A program made the position numbers and the translations under genes. From assembly GCA_937877605.1 (NCBI GenBank), contig CALFJA010000086.1, forward strand, positions 5,341 through 69,340: a stretch of 64,000 bases of DNA, written 5' to 3'. Of this stretch, positions 18,257 through 25,939 are shown one piece after another (positions within the stretch are counted from its first letter, which is position 1; every line of letters starts with the position of its first letter). The stretch comes from an uncultured Prevotellaceae bacterium (GTDB taxonomy: Bacteria > Bacteroidota > Bacteroidia > Bacteroidales > Bacteroidaceae). Under the pieces are notes generated by a model that was given only the letters and a program-made list of their open reading frames with translations, made no database searches and was not told the origin of the DNA.

Positions 18257-19435
18257 TTAGTCCATTCTGTTGAGGTAGTCTTGGTATGTGAAGTGTCTGA
18301 GTGTTTCGAGTTGTCCGTTTGTGTGTAGTATTGCGATGTCTGGGTGTTGGAGTCCGTTGAACATGTGTGTTTTGACGGTTGTGTAGTGTATCATGTCTTG
18401 GAAGATGATGTTTTCTCCGATTTGTAGTTGATGGTCGAACTGGTATGCGTCGATGTAGTCACCTGCGAGGCATGAGTTGCCTGCGAGTCGGTAGGTGGTT
18501 TGGTTGTTTGGGGGGTTGGTGGTTTGGTTGTTTGGGGGGTTGGTGGTTTGGTTGTTTTGGAGTGGTGTGTTTATTGTTTTTGCGTTTTTGACTTGTGGTT
18601 TGTATGGCATTTCGAGTGTGTCTGGCATGTGGCATGCGAATGAGACGTTGAGTATGGCTGTTTTTATGTTATGTTGTGTGACGATGTCGTTGACTTGTGC
18701 GACGAGTGTTCCTGTTTGCCATAGGAATGCGGATCCTGGTTCGAGTATGAGTTGCAGGTTTGGGTATTGTTTTTTGAAGTTGTTGAGTAGTTGTATGAGT
18801 AGTTTTTGGTTATAGTTTTTGTGTGTGACGAGGTGTCCTCCTCCGAAGTTTATCCATTTGAGTTTTGGCAGCCAGTGTTGGAATTTTTGTGTTATGTGTT
18901 GTAGTGTTTGCTGGAATTCTTCTGCTGTGCTTTCGCAGTGGTTGTGGCAGTGGAATCCTTGTATGTATGTTGGTAATTGTTTTGGGAGTTGTTGTTGTGT
19001 GATTCCGAATCTGGAGCCTGTTGTGCAGGGGTTGTATTGTTGTGTTTTGACGGTTGAGAATTCGGGGTTGATTCTGATTCCGATTGAGATGTCTGGGTTT
19101 ATTTTTTGTGCTATGTGTGCGTATTGTTGTGCTTGTGTGATTGAGTTGAAGGTGAGGTGTGATGAGAGTTTTGCGAGTGTTTTTATGTTTTGTTGGTTGT
19201 ATGCGGGTGTGTATGTGTGTGTTTTTGTTCCGAATTTTTGTGTGGCGAGTATTGCTTCGTATGTTGATGATGCCGTTGTTGCGTTGATGTATTGGCGGAA
19301 GATTGGGAATGTTTTCCAGAGTGCGAATGCCTTGAGTGCGAGTATGAATTGTGCTCCGGTTTGTTGTTGTACTTGTTGTATGAGTTGTAGGTTTTGCCGG
19401 AGTAGTTTTTCTTCGATGATGTAGGTTGGTGTCAT
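18257..19435 (-). CDS. nspC: Carboxynorspermidine decarboxylase
   Basis: This 392-residue PLP enzyme of the alanine-racemase-like fold III group decarboxylates carboxy(nor)spermidine to (nor)spermidine. The PLP lysine is in FILALKAFALW. FHCHNHCES, NFGGGH, EPGSAFLWQTG and CHMPDTLEMPYKP are family motifs, and SCLAGDYIDAYQFD carries the active-site Cys and Asp. Residues near 295-317 are a low-complexity insertion (NNQTTNPP repeated) encoded by a 24-bp tandem repeat. Codons are almost all A/C-ending, because the opposite strand is G+T-rich, and the protein is unusually rich in Gln, Asn, Thr and His. Confidence 0.88.
   Translation of the reverse strand: MTPTYIIEEKLLRQNLQLIQQVQQQTGAQFILALKAFALWKTFPIFRQYINATTASSTYEAILATQKFGTKTHTYTPAYNQQNIKTLAKLSSHLTFNSITQAQQYAHIAQKINPDISIGIRINPEFSTVKTQQYNPCTTGSRFGITQQQLPKQLPTYIQGFHCHNHCESTAEEFQQTLQHITQKFQHWLPKLKWINFGGGHLVTHKNYNQKLLIQLLNNFKKQYPNLQLILEPGSAFLWQTGTLVAQVNDIVTQHNIKTAILNVSFACHMPDTLEMPYKPQVKNAKTINTPLQNNQTTNPPNNQTTNPPNNQTTYRLAGNSCLAGDYIDAYQFDHQLQIGENIIFQDMIHYTTVKTHMFNGLQHPDIAILHTNGQLETLRHFTYQDYLNRMD
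18494..18559. repeat. 24-bp tandem repeat inside nspC
   Basis: GGTGGTTTGGTTGTTTGGGGGGTT occurs at 18494-18517 and again, identically, at 18518-18541. A third, partial copy runs from 18542. It is in frame and encodes NNQTTNPP units. Each unit has GG runs and a G6 run on the plus strand, so G-quadruplex formation is possible. Copy number could vary by slippage without breaking the frame. Confidence 0.9.
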
Positions 19436-19510
19436 GGTGGTTGTTTGGTTGTTTGGGTGTAAAGTTAGGATTTTTATTTGAGATATGGTTGTTGTTTATT
19501 GTATTTTTTG

Positions 19511-19519
19511 TATTTTTGC
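19511..19519 (+). promoter_or_regulatory. Putative -7 element of the ThiE-like gene
   Basis: TATTTTTGC matches TAnnTTTG and lies 28 bp before the ATG at 19548. The -33 region is T/G-rich, but no exact TTTG is found at 19-21 nt. Confidence 0.45.
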
Positions 19520-19547
19520 GGTTAGATTATTAAGTTGCTTTGGAGTT

Positions 19548-20162
19548 ATGAAGTTAGTTGTTATGACGCGTTCCTCGTTTTTTGTGGAGGAGGATAAGAT
19601 ACTTTCGAGTTTGTTTGAGGAGGGTCTTGACCGTCTTCATTTGTACAAGCCTGGTGCGTCTCCTTTGTTTTCGGAGCGTTTGTTGTCGTTGTTGGATGAG
19701 GTTTACCACAGGCGTATTATGGTTCATGAGCATTTTTACCTGAAGGATGAGTTTGGTCTTGGTGGTATCCACATTGATGCGGCTGATGATCGTGTGGTTC
19801 CGAAGGGTTACAGGGGTAGGATAAGCCGTGGTTGCACGGATTTATCGGAGTTGGGTGTGTTGAAGAGGTGTTCGGATTATGTTTTTCTGCGTAACATTTT
19901 CGACAGTATAGAGTACAAGGATCGTGGTGAGAAGTCGTCGTTTATGATGTCGGATTTGGAGCGTGCGTCGTCTGCGGGCTTGATAGACAAGCATGTGTAT
20001 GCGCTGGGTGGGATGCGTCTTGAGAATGTTCATTTGGCAAAGGAGTTGGGTTTTGGTGGTGTTGTTATCTGCGGTGATTTGTGGAATCGTTTTGACATTC
20101 AGTCGGAGCGTGATTTCACTGGTATTATGAAGTATTTTGAGAAGTTGCGTAAGGCGATGTAG
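19548..20162 (+). CDS. Thiamine phosphate synthase/TenI-like protein
   Basis: From the ATG at 19548 the protein has 204 residues. It has the TIM-barrel pattern of the ThiE/TenI family: MVHEHFYLKDEFGLGGIHID in the middle and YALGGMRLENVHLAKELGFG near the end, which resembles the phosphate-binding GG(I/M) loop. The catalytic SVS-type motif of ThiE is not clear (SRGCTDLSEL instead), so it may be a TenI-like or divergent protein rather than an active thiamine phosphate synthase. No other thiamine gene is nearby. An upstream in-frame ATG (19485) would add residues encoded across the promoter-like element. Confidence 0.65.
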   Translation: MKLVVMTRSSFFVEEDKILSSLFEEGLDRLHLYKPGASPLFSERLLSLLDEVYHRRIMVHEHFYLKDEFGLGGIHIDAADDRVVPKGYRGRISRGCTDLSELGVLKRCSDYVFLRNIFDSIEYKDRGEKSSFMMSDLERASSAGLIDKHVYALGGMRLENVHLAKELGFGGVVICGDLWNRFDIQSERDFTGIMKYFEKLRKAM

Positions 20163-20206
20163 TTGGTGGAATGAGGTTGTGAGGTTATGAGGTGTGAGGT
20201 CCTCCC

Positions 20207-20239
20207 GACTCGCGTGCTCGTAGGAGCGCAGTAGCGAGC
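20207..20239 (+). repeat. 33-nt REP-like element, copy A
   Basis: This runs GACTCG...CAGTAGCGAGC and contains the short inverted repeat GCTCG/CGAGC. It lies 45 bp after the ThiE-like stop codon. The copy at 21255-21287 behind prs is identical at about 26 of 33 positions, and its end bases change in a compensating way (GCTCG/CGAGC versus ACTCG/CGAGT). The 12-nt GGTGGAATGAGG also follows both stop codons. Confidence 0.75.
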
Positions 20240-20291
20240 GATGAGGTGGAGGGTTGTGAGTACTATTTTATTACTATATTATTATGTTATT

Positions 20292-21233
20292 ATGGAGGCG
20301 AGTAAGCAATATAAGGTATTTTCGGGTAGTGGCAGCCGTTATCTGGCAGAGAAGATTTGCTGGCATCTTGGTTGTGAGTTGGGTAAGAGTTCGTTGACTC
20401 GTTTTTCGGACGGTGAGTTTTGCGTGTCGTTTGAGGAGTCTATCCGTGGCAAGGAAGTGTATCTGGTTCAGAGTACTTTTCCGAGCAGTGACAATTTGAT
20501 GGAGTTGCTGTTGCTGATAGATGCTGCGAAGCGTGCTTCTGCGCATCATATCATTGCTGTTATTCCTTATTTCGGCTGGGCTCGTCAGGACCGTAAGGAC
20601 AGGCCTCGTGTGAGCATTGCGGCGAAGTTGGTTGCGGACATGTTGTCGGCGGCTGGTGTGAACCGTGTTATGACGATGGACTTGCATGCGGACCAGATTC
20701 AGGGATTTTTCAACATTCCTGTGGACCATTTGTATGCTTCCGGTGTTTTGCTGCCTTATATGGAGGGTCTGCACTTGCCGGATCTTGTGATAGCGTCTCC
20801 TGATGTGGGTGGTTCGAAGCGTGCGAACTCTTATGCGAAGTATATGGGTTTGCCTTTGGTTTTGTGCAACAAGAAGCGTGCTCGTGCGAATGTTGTGGAG
20901 AGTATTCAGATTATCGGTGATGTGAAGGACAAGAATGTTATTATCATTGATGACATGGTAGACACGGCAGGTACGATAGCGAAGGCTGCTGACATCATGA
21001 TGAGCGAGGGTGCGAAGAGTGTTCGTGCATGTGCTACTCATGGTGTGATGAGCGGTAATGCGGTTGAGACTATTGAGCGTTCGTCGATTACGGAATTGGT
21101 GTTTACTGACACGATACCTTTCCATCATGAGTCGCCGAAGATCAAGCAGTTGTCTGTTGCGGGTCAGTTTGCGGAGATTATCCGTCGTGTGAACAACAAC
21201 GAGAGTATTTCGTCTCAATATGCGATTAGGTAG
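20292..21233 (+). CDS. prs: Ribose-phosphate pyrophosphokinase (PRPP synthetase)
   Basis: From the ATG at 20292 the protein has 313 residues and forms PRPP from ribose 5-phosphate and ATP. Visible motifs are TRFSDGEFCVSFEESIRG, the ATP loop IPYFGWARQDRKDRPR, MDLHADQIQGFF and the PRPP-binding site NVIIIDDMVDTAGT. An upstream in-frame ATG at 20241 would add hydrophobic residues not found in the family. Codon third positions are strongly G/T, like the neighbouring ThiE-like gene. A terminator follows. Confidence 0.95.
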   Translation: MEASKQYKVFSGSGSRYLAEKICWHLGCELGKSSLTRFSDGEFCVSFEESIRGKEVYLVQSTFPSSDNLMELLLLIDAAKRASAHHIIAVIPYFGWARQDRKDRPRVSIAAKLVADMLSAAGVNRVMTMDLHADQIQGFFNIPVDHLYASGVLLPYMEGLHLPDLVIASPDVGGSKRANSYAKYMGLPLVLCNKKRARANVVESIQIIGDVKDKNVIIIDDMVDTAGTIAKAADIMMSEGAKSVRACATHGVMSGNAVETIERSSITELVFTDTIPFHHESPKIKQLSVAGQFAEIIRRVNNNESISSQYAIR

Positions 21234-21254
21234 GTGGAATGAGGAATTTCTTAA

Positions 21255-21287
21255 GACTCGTAAACTCGTATAAGCACAGTAGCGAGT
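21255..21287 (+). repeat. 33-nt REP-like element, copy B
   Basis: This is the second copy of the element at 20207, 22 bp behind prs. A longer stem, CTTA-ACTCG with CGAGT-TAAG and a 2-nt bulge, is possible here. It sits immediately before the prs terminator. Confidence 0.75.
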
Positions 21288-21291
21288 TAAG

Positions 21292-21323
21292 AAAAGGTCA
21301 CTCCCTGTTGGGGTGACCTTTTT
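21292..21323 (+). terminator. Intrinsic terminator of prs
   Basis: AAAGGTCAC(T)CCC pairs with GGGGTGACCTTT around TGTT and is followed by a T-run on the plus strand. The A-run on the 5' side means it can also serve glgP, which converges from the minus strand and ends at 21348. Confidence 0.85.
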
Positions 21324-21347
21324 CTGTGTGGAAGGTGGAATGTGGTA

Positions 21348-23909
21348 TTATTCGAGCCATTTTACATAGTTGAAGTCCTGTCGGTGTGGTAGGTTTGCAT
21401 TCTTTGGGTACATTCGTACGCAGCATCGGAATGCTCCGGCCTCGTCTGGTGAGAAGTTTGCCTCGAATGTGAAGAGGTTTCCTTCTCTTCGTGTGACTTT
21501 GAAGGGTCGTACGGTGTGTATTTGCCTGTCGTCTGCGGACTGGTCGTTCTTGAGTGTGACGAGTTCGAGTCCGATGGCGTCGTCGAGTCCTTGTTCGTCG
21601 ATGACATACTTGACGGTGTATTCCTTTCCTGTTTCTCCTCCGCTGTGTAGCACTTCGTCTTCTTTGTAAACGACTTTAATGGCATCCCATCGTTGTGCGA
21701 CGGTTTCTTTCCATGCTGCGAGGTCTTTTGCGAGTCGGTTGTCGTTGGCGGCAAGTTTCTTGAATCGCTTTGCTTCCTTGGTGTAGAACTTGTCGTAGTA
21801 GTCGTCGAGTTGCCTCTTCATGGTGTAATGGGGTGCGATTGTGGCAATGGAGTTTTTGATTACCTTGATCCAATCTGTGCTGTATCCCTTTTTGTTGATA
21901 TTGTAATAGAGGGGTATGATTTCGTTCTCGAGCAATCCGTAGATGGTGGCTGCGTCGAGTTGGTCCTGATATGCCTGGTTCTGGTAAGTGCGTTTTTCGG
22001 TGAGTGCCCATCCGGCTCCCTTGCGGTAGCCTTCGAGCCACCATCCGTCGAGGACTGAGAGGTTTACGACTCCGTTCATCTCTGCTTTTTCTCCTGATGT
22101 TCCGGAAGCCTCGAGGGGTCTTGTTGGTGTGTTCATCCAGATGTCGACGCCGCTGACGAGTCTTCGTGCGAGTTGCATGTCGTAGTCTTCGAGGAAGATT
22201 ATCTTTCCGAGGAATTCGGGTCGCTGGCTGATTTCGAAAATTTTCTTGATGAGTCCCTGTCCTGCCCCATCGGCGGGATGTGCCTTACCGGAGAAGAAGA
22301 AGAGTACAGGATGTTCGGGGTTGTTGACGATTTTGGAGAGTCTGTCGAGGTCGGTGAAGAGGAGGTGTGCCCGCTTGTATGTTGCAAAGCGTCGGCAGAA
22401 TCCGATCATCAGTGCGTTGGGGTTGATGCGTTCGAGGAGTGAAACGACGCGTGATGGGTCTCCCTGGTTCTTGAGCCATGTTTCGGTGAATTTCTCTCGT
22501 ATGTAGTTCACCAGTTTGTTTTTCAGTGCCATTCGTGTTTCCCAGATTTCTGCATCGGGTACCTCGTAGATGGCATGCCATATTTCCTCGTTGCTCTGGT
22601 CTGCCATGAAGGTTTCGGCGAAGTACTTGGCATAGAGTCTGCGCCATTCTGTTGCTGCCCATGTGGGGAAATGTACTCCGTTGGTGACATAGCCTACATG
22701 GTTTTCTTCGGGATAGTAGCTCTTCCAAAGTGGTGCGAACATTTTCTGGCTTACCCATCCGTGTAGTTTGCTGACGCCGTTGATTTCCTGACAGGTGTTG
22801 CAAGCGAAGGTTGACATGCAGAAGCGCTCCTCGAGGTTGTCGGGATTGGTGCGTCCCATGCCGATGAACTCCTGCCATGAGATGCCGAGTTTCTGTGGGT
22901 ATCCGCTCATATACTTGCCGAAGAGAGCCTCGTCGAAGTAGTCGTGTCCGGCAGGAACGGGTGTGTGGACTGTATAGAGTGAGGAACTTTTCACGAGTTC
23001 GAGTGCTTCGTTGAAGGAAAGTCCCTCGGCGACATAGTCGCACAGTCGCTGTAGGTTGCAGAGTGCTGCGTGTCCCTCGTTGCAATGGTAGATGTCTTTC
23101 TTTATGCCGAGTCGCTTCAGCAGCAGCATACCTCCGATTCCGAGGAGGATTTCCTGTTTGAGGCGGTTTTCCCAGTCACCTCCGTATAGGTTGTGCGTGA
23201 TGGGCTTGTCGAATTCGGAGTTCATGTCGTTGTCGGTATCGAGCAGATAGAGTTTCACTCGGCCTACATTGACGCGCCATACATAGGCGTGTACATGATA
23301 ATTCATATAAGGTACGGCAATTACGAGGGGGGTGCCGTCTTCGTCCAGTTGGCGCTCAATAGGCAGCGAGTTGAAGTTCTGTGCCTCGTTGTTGGCAATC
23401 TGCTGTCCCTCGATGCTCAGCGACTGTTTGAAGTAGCCGTATCTGTAGAGGAAACCGATGGCGCACATGTCCACATTGCTGTCGGATGCTTCCTTGACAT
23501 AGTCTCCTGCGAGCATGCCAAGACCTCCTGAGTAAATCTTCAGAACCTGGCTGATGCCGTATTCCATGCAGAAATAGGCTACTGAGGGACGGGTTTTGTC
23601 GGGTTTCACATCCATGTATTCGCGGAAATGCTTGTAGACGGTTTTGAGTTTCTTCATTGCGGCGGCATCCTTTACCAATGCCTGCTTGCGGTCGTAGCTC
23701 AGGCGTTCGAGCAGCAATACGGGGTTGTGTCCTACGCTTTCGTACAACTCCCTGTCGATGGTGGTAAACAGCGACCGGGCTTCGTGGTTCCAAGCCCACC
23801 ACATGTTGTGAGCCAATTCGTTTAAGCATTCCAGTTCGGCGGGAAGACTCGACTTGATGGTGAGTTCCTTCCACTGCGGAGTGTTTGAATAGTCTGATTT
23901 GAGTTTCAT
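21348..23909 (-). CDS. glgP: Alpha-glucan (glycogen) phosphorylase, DUF3417 type
   Basis: This 853-residue GT35 phosphorylase releases glucose 1-phosphate from glycogen. An N-terminal DUF3417 domain (LPAELECLNELAHNMWWAWN) is followed by the catalytic region with SGGLGMLAGDY, HCNEGHAALCNLQ and GEKAEMNGVVNLSVLDGWW, which carries the PLP lysine. It is of the single-polypeptide alpha-glucan phosphorylase group, not the classic E. coli MalP/GlgP group. It lies 16 bp downstream of the glycogen synthase gene, so synthesis and breakdown genes are paired. Confidence 0.93.
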   Translation of the reverse strand: MKLKSDYSNTPQWKELTIKSSLPAELECLNELAHNMWWAWNHEARSLFTTIDRELYESVGHNPVLLLERLSYDRKQALVKDAAAMKKLKTVYKHFREYMDVKPDKTRPSVAYFCMEYGISQVLKIYSGGLGMLAGDYVKEASDSNVDMCAIGFLYRYGYFKQSLSIEGQQIANNEAQNFNSLPIERQLDEDGTPLVIAVPYMNYHVHAYVWRVNVGRVKLYLLDTDNDMNSEFDKPITHNLYGGDWENRLKQEILLGIGGMLLLKRLGIKKDIYHCNEGHAALCNLQRLCDYVAEGLSFNEALELVKSSSLYTVHTPVPAGHDYFDEALFGKYMSGYPQKLGISWQEFIGMGRTNPDNLEERFCMSTFACNTCQEINGVSKLHGWVSQKMFAPLWKSYYPEENHVGYVTNGVHFPTWAATEWRRLYAKYFAETFMADQSNEEIWHAIYEVPDAEIWETRMALKNKLVNYIREKFTETWLKNQGDPSRVVSLLERINPNALMIGFCRRFATYKRAHLLFTDLDRLSKIVNNPEHPVLFFFSGKAHPADGAGQGLIKKIFEISQRPEFLGKIIFLEDYDMQLARRLVSGVDIWMNTPTRPLEASGTSGEKAEMNGVVNLSVLDGWWLEGYRKGAGWALTEKRTYQNQAYQDQLDAATIYGLLENEIIPLYYNINKKGYSTDWIKVIKNSIATIAPHYTMKRQLDDYYDKFYTKEAKRFKKLAANDNRLAKDLAAWKETVAQRWDAIKVVYKEDEVLHSGGETGKEYTVKYVIDEQGLDDAIGLELVTLKNDQSADDRQIHTVRPFKVTRREGNLFTFEANFSPDEAGAFRCCVRMYPKNANLPHRQDFNYVKWLE

Positions 23910-23925
23910 AAAAACTGGTATTTAA

Positions 23926-25572
23926 TTAAATGTTGTTTCTCTTTTTTGCATTTTTCAGTGCATGGTCGTATGCCCTCTCATAGGCTGCGAAGAAATGTTT
24001 CCACAGTGCTTTCTTCGAGAGTTGGCGTGCTTTCTTCCGTGCACCTTCCTTCTCCGTTTCCGGGAGTTGTGCATAGCGGCTGACGGTCTGCGCCACCTGT
24101 TCCGCCACTTCATGGTAGTTGGTGTCGGATCGGTGGATAACTTCCACTCCGTTCTCTATGGTAGCAACGGCATTGAGTTCTTCTCTTGCCCAGATGCCAA
24201 AGCCTGCGAGGTCGGTAGTCACGCAGGGCACGCTGAAGGCGATGGCTTCCAGCGGAGTGTAGCCCCAGGGCTCGTAATAGGAAGGATAGATGCAGAGGTC
24301 ATTACCCAGAACAATGTCGTAGTAGTGCTTATTGATGATGCCGTCCTCGCCGTCAAGATAGCAGGGGACGAATATTACTTTGACATTGTCTTCGGGGCGG
24401 TTGTGGAATCCATGGCGTTTCAGCATTTGGAGCATGCGATCGGTTTCCATATTGTGCAGCCAGTGGGTAAGATACGGGCAGGCCAGTGCTGCTCCTCTCG
24501 GTTGCTTTCCGCTCATCCGGTCGGCAAGGTCTTCGCGCGGGCTGGCCACCCAGGCGGGGACATTGACAAACGCCAGCACCTGCTTGCCGGCAGGCAAGAG
24601 CGCACGCAACCGTGCCATGGCATCGACAAAGACATCGAGACCTTTGTTGCGGAACTCATACCGTCCACTGGTCGAAACTATCAGGGTGTCTTCCGGCTGA
24701 TGCCCTCCCGTGAGGCAGTCTGCCACATCCAGCAGTTGTTTCCTTGCCATCCAGCGCTTGGCTCCGAAGTCTTTTGCGGCAGGAACGAAGTCGTCTTCAA
24801 ATCCGTTCAGCAACAGTTCGTCTGGCCGGCGTTCCAGCAGTTGGGTGCATTCCCTTGCGGTAATGGCGCTCACCGTAGTGAAGCAGTCGGCATTCTGTGC
24901 TGCTTTTTGCTCGACGGAGTGCTTGCTGTCGACATTCAGTTCGCGTGCCATCTGGTTGCCGTAGTAACCTGGCAAGTAGGAATAGAGGTCCTTGCCGTTT
25001 CCTGCGATGCTCCTGCCCACCGTCGTGGCATGGGTCGTGAAAATGGTTGCCACCTGCGGTACATACCTGTGAAGGTACAGCAGCGCAACACCCAGCATCC
25101 ACTCGTTGGCATGGAAGATAACGCGCTGCCCGTTGAGGAAGTTGTTGTGAATGTTTTCAACCAGCCGGGCCACGGCATAGGCAAACATGGATGCCTCATC
25201 GTAGTCTCCATAGGCATGCAGGCTGTCCACTCCATAGTCTTCCCACAGATGCAGGTATATCTCGTTCTTGCGGACATAGTACTGTTGCGAGTTAAGAAGA
25301 ATGGCTATGGGCTGTCCGGGAATGTTCCATCTGCCCACACGGCATTTGATGCCTGCCTGGGCGGCCACAGCCTGCCATTCAGTCATGATGCCGCTGTCTT
25401 CAGTAAAGGTGGTGTTGCTGTGCTTTCCCAAGTCGGGACCTATGAAAACGACCTTGTCTGGAAAGAGTTTCTGCATGGTGTTGGCGCGAGTGGCCAATAC
25501 GGTATATATACCTCCCACCTTGTTGCAGACTTCCCAGCTGGATTCGAAAATAAAATCGGGTTTGAGTTTCAT
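23926..25572 (-). CDS. Glycogen synthase, GT3 family
   Basis: This 548-residue glycosyltransferase is of the GT3 family, known from animal and fungal glycogen synthases and found in Bacteroidetes. The opening FESSWEVCNKVGGIYTVLAT, the nucleotide-sugar region and the late EPWGYTPLEAIAFSVPCVTT segment are typical. It extends glycogen from a nucleotide-linked glucose donor, and GT3 enzymes of eukaryotes use UDP-glucose. It is transcribed together with glgP. The C-terminus is Lys/Arg-rich (LKNAKKRNNI). Confidence 0.9.
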   Translation of the reverse strand: MKLKPDFIFESSWEVCNKVGGIYTVLATRANTMQKLFPDKVVFIGPDLGKHSNTTFTEDSGIMTEWQAVAAQAGIKCRVGRWNIPGQPIAILLNSQQYYVRKNEIYLHLWEDYGVDSLHAYGDYDEASMFAYAVARLVENIHNNFLNGQRVIFHANEWMLGVALLYLHRYVPQVATIFTTHATTVGRSIAGNGKDLYSYLPGYYGNQMARELNVDSKHSVEQKAAQNADCFTTVSAITARECTQLLERRPDELLLNGFEDDFVPAAKDFGAKRWMARKQLLDVADCLTGGHQPEDTLIVSTSGRYEFRNKGLDVFVDAMARLRALLPAGKQVLAFVNVPAWVASPREDLADRMSGKQPRGAALACPYLTHWLHNMETDRMLQMLKRHGFHNRPEDNVKVIFVPCYLDGEDGIINKHYYDIVLGNDLCIYPSYYEPWGYTPLEAIAFSVPCVTTDLAGFGIWAREELNAVATIENGVEVIHRSDTNYHEVAEQVAQTVSRYAQLPETEKEGARKKARQLSKKALWKHFFAAYERAYDHALKNAKKRNNI

Positions 25573-25601
25573 CGTAAACGGCTTATTGCGTTAACCGTCC
25601 G

Positions 25602-25633
25602 CGAAGTTACAAAAAATATACTTGTCGTACAAT
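25602..25633 (-). promoter_or_regulatory. Putative promoter of the glycogen synthase-glgP operon
   Basis: On the minus strand, ATTG (complement of 25630-25633) is followed after 20 nt by TAACTTCG (complement of 25602-25609), near the TTTG-N20-TAnnTTTG consensus. The leader to the ATG at 25572 would be about 25 nt. Confidence 0.5.
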
Positions 25634-25756
25634 TTTAATCCACTATAATTCCGTCGATTCTCCTCATTTCTTGATTTATCTCATCTACGATGAGGTGAAT
25701 AGCAGCCCCTGCCGCCCCACCTTCTCCCTTTTTATGGAAATCACAGTAAAAATCCA

Positions 25757-25842
25757 AAAGGGGCCCAAACGGATTACATTTGGGCGGCTTTTGCACTCCG
25801 TTTGGGGCTCTTTCGCAATGCGTTTGGGGCTCAAACGCAAGT
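25757..25842. repeat. Intergenic repeat copy 2
   Basis: Modules GGGGCCCAAACGGATTACA, TTTGGGCGGCTTTT, CGTTTGGGGCTCTTTCGCAA and GCGTTTGGGGCTCAAACGCA follow each other. They share the GTTTGGGGCTC core with the copies at 288, 35986 and 54375. It lies in the 367-bp gap between the penicillin-binding protein gene and the glycogen synthase gene. Nothing else is recognised in that gap. Confidence 0.8.
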
Positions 25843-25939
25843 TACTAATCACCAGTGTGTTACGACGACTGGCGCAAGCGTTTGTAAAAAACAGGAGGGA
25901 GAGAAGTTCTTCACCTCTCCCCCTCTTGTTTTCCTGTGT

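Noticed and set aside
23962..25638. 558-codon open frame on the plus strand opposite the glycogen synthase gene
   Set aside because: It is an antisense shadow: the GT3 protein on the minus strand carries full family motifs, while this frame gives Cys/His-rich sequence with no domain pattern.
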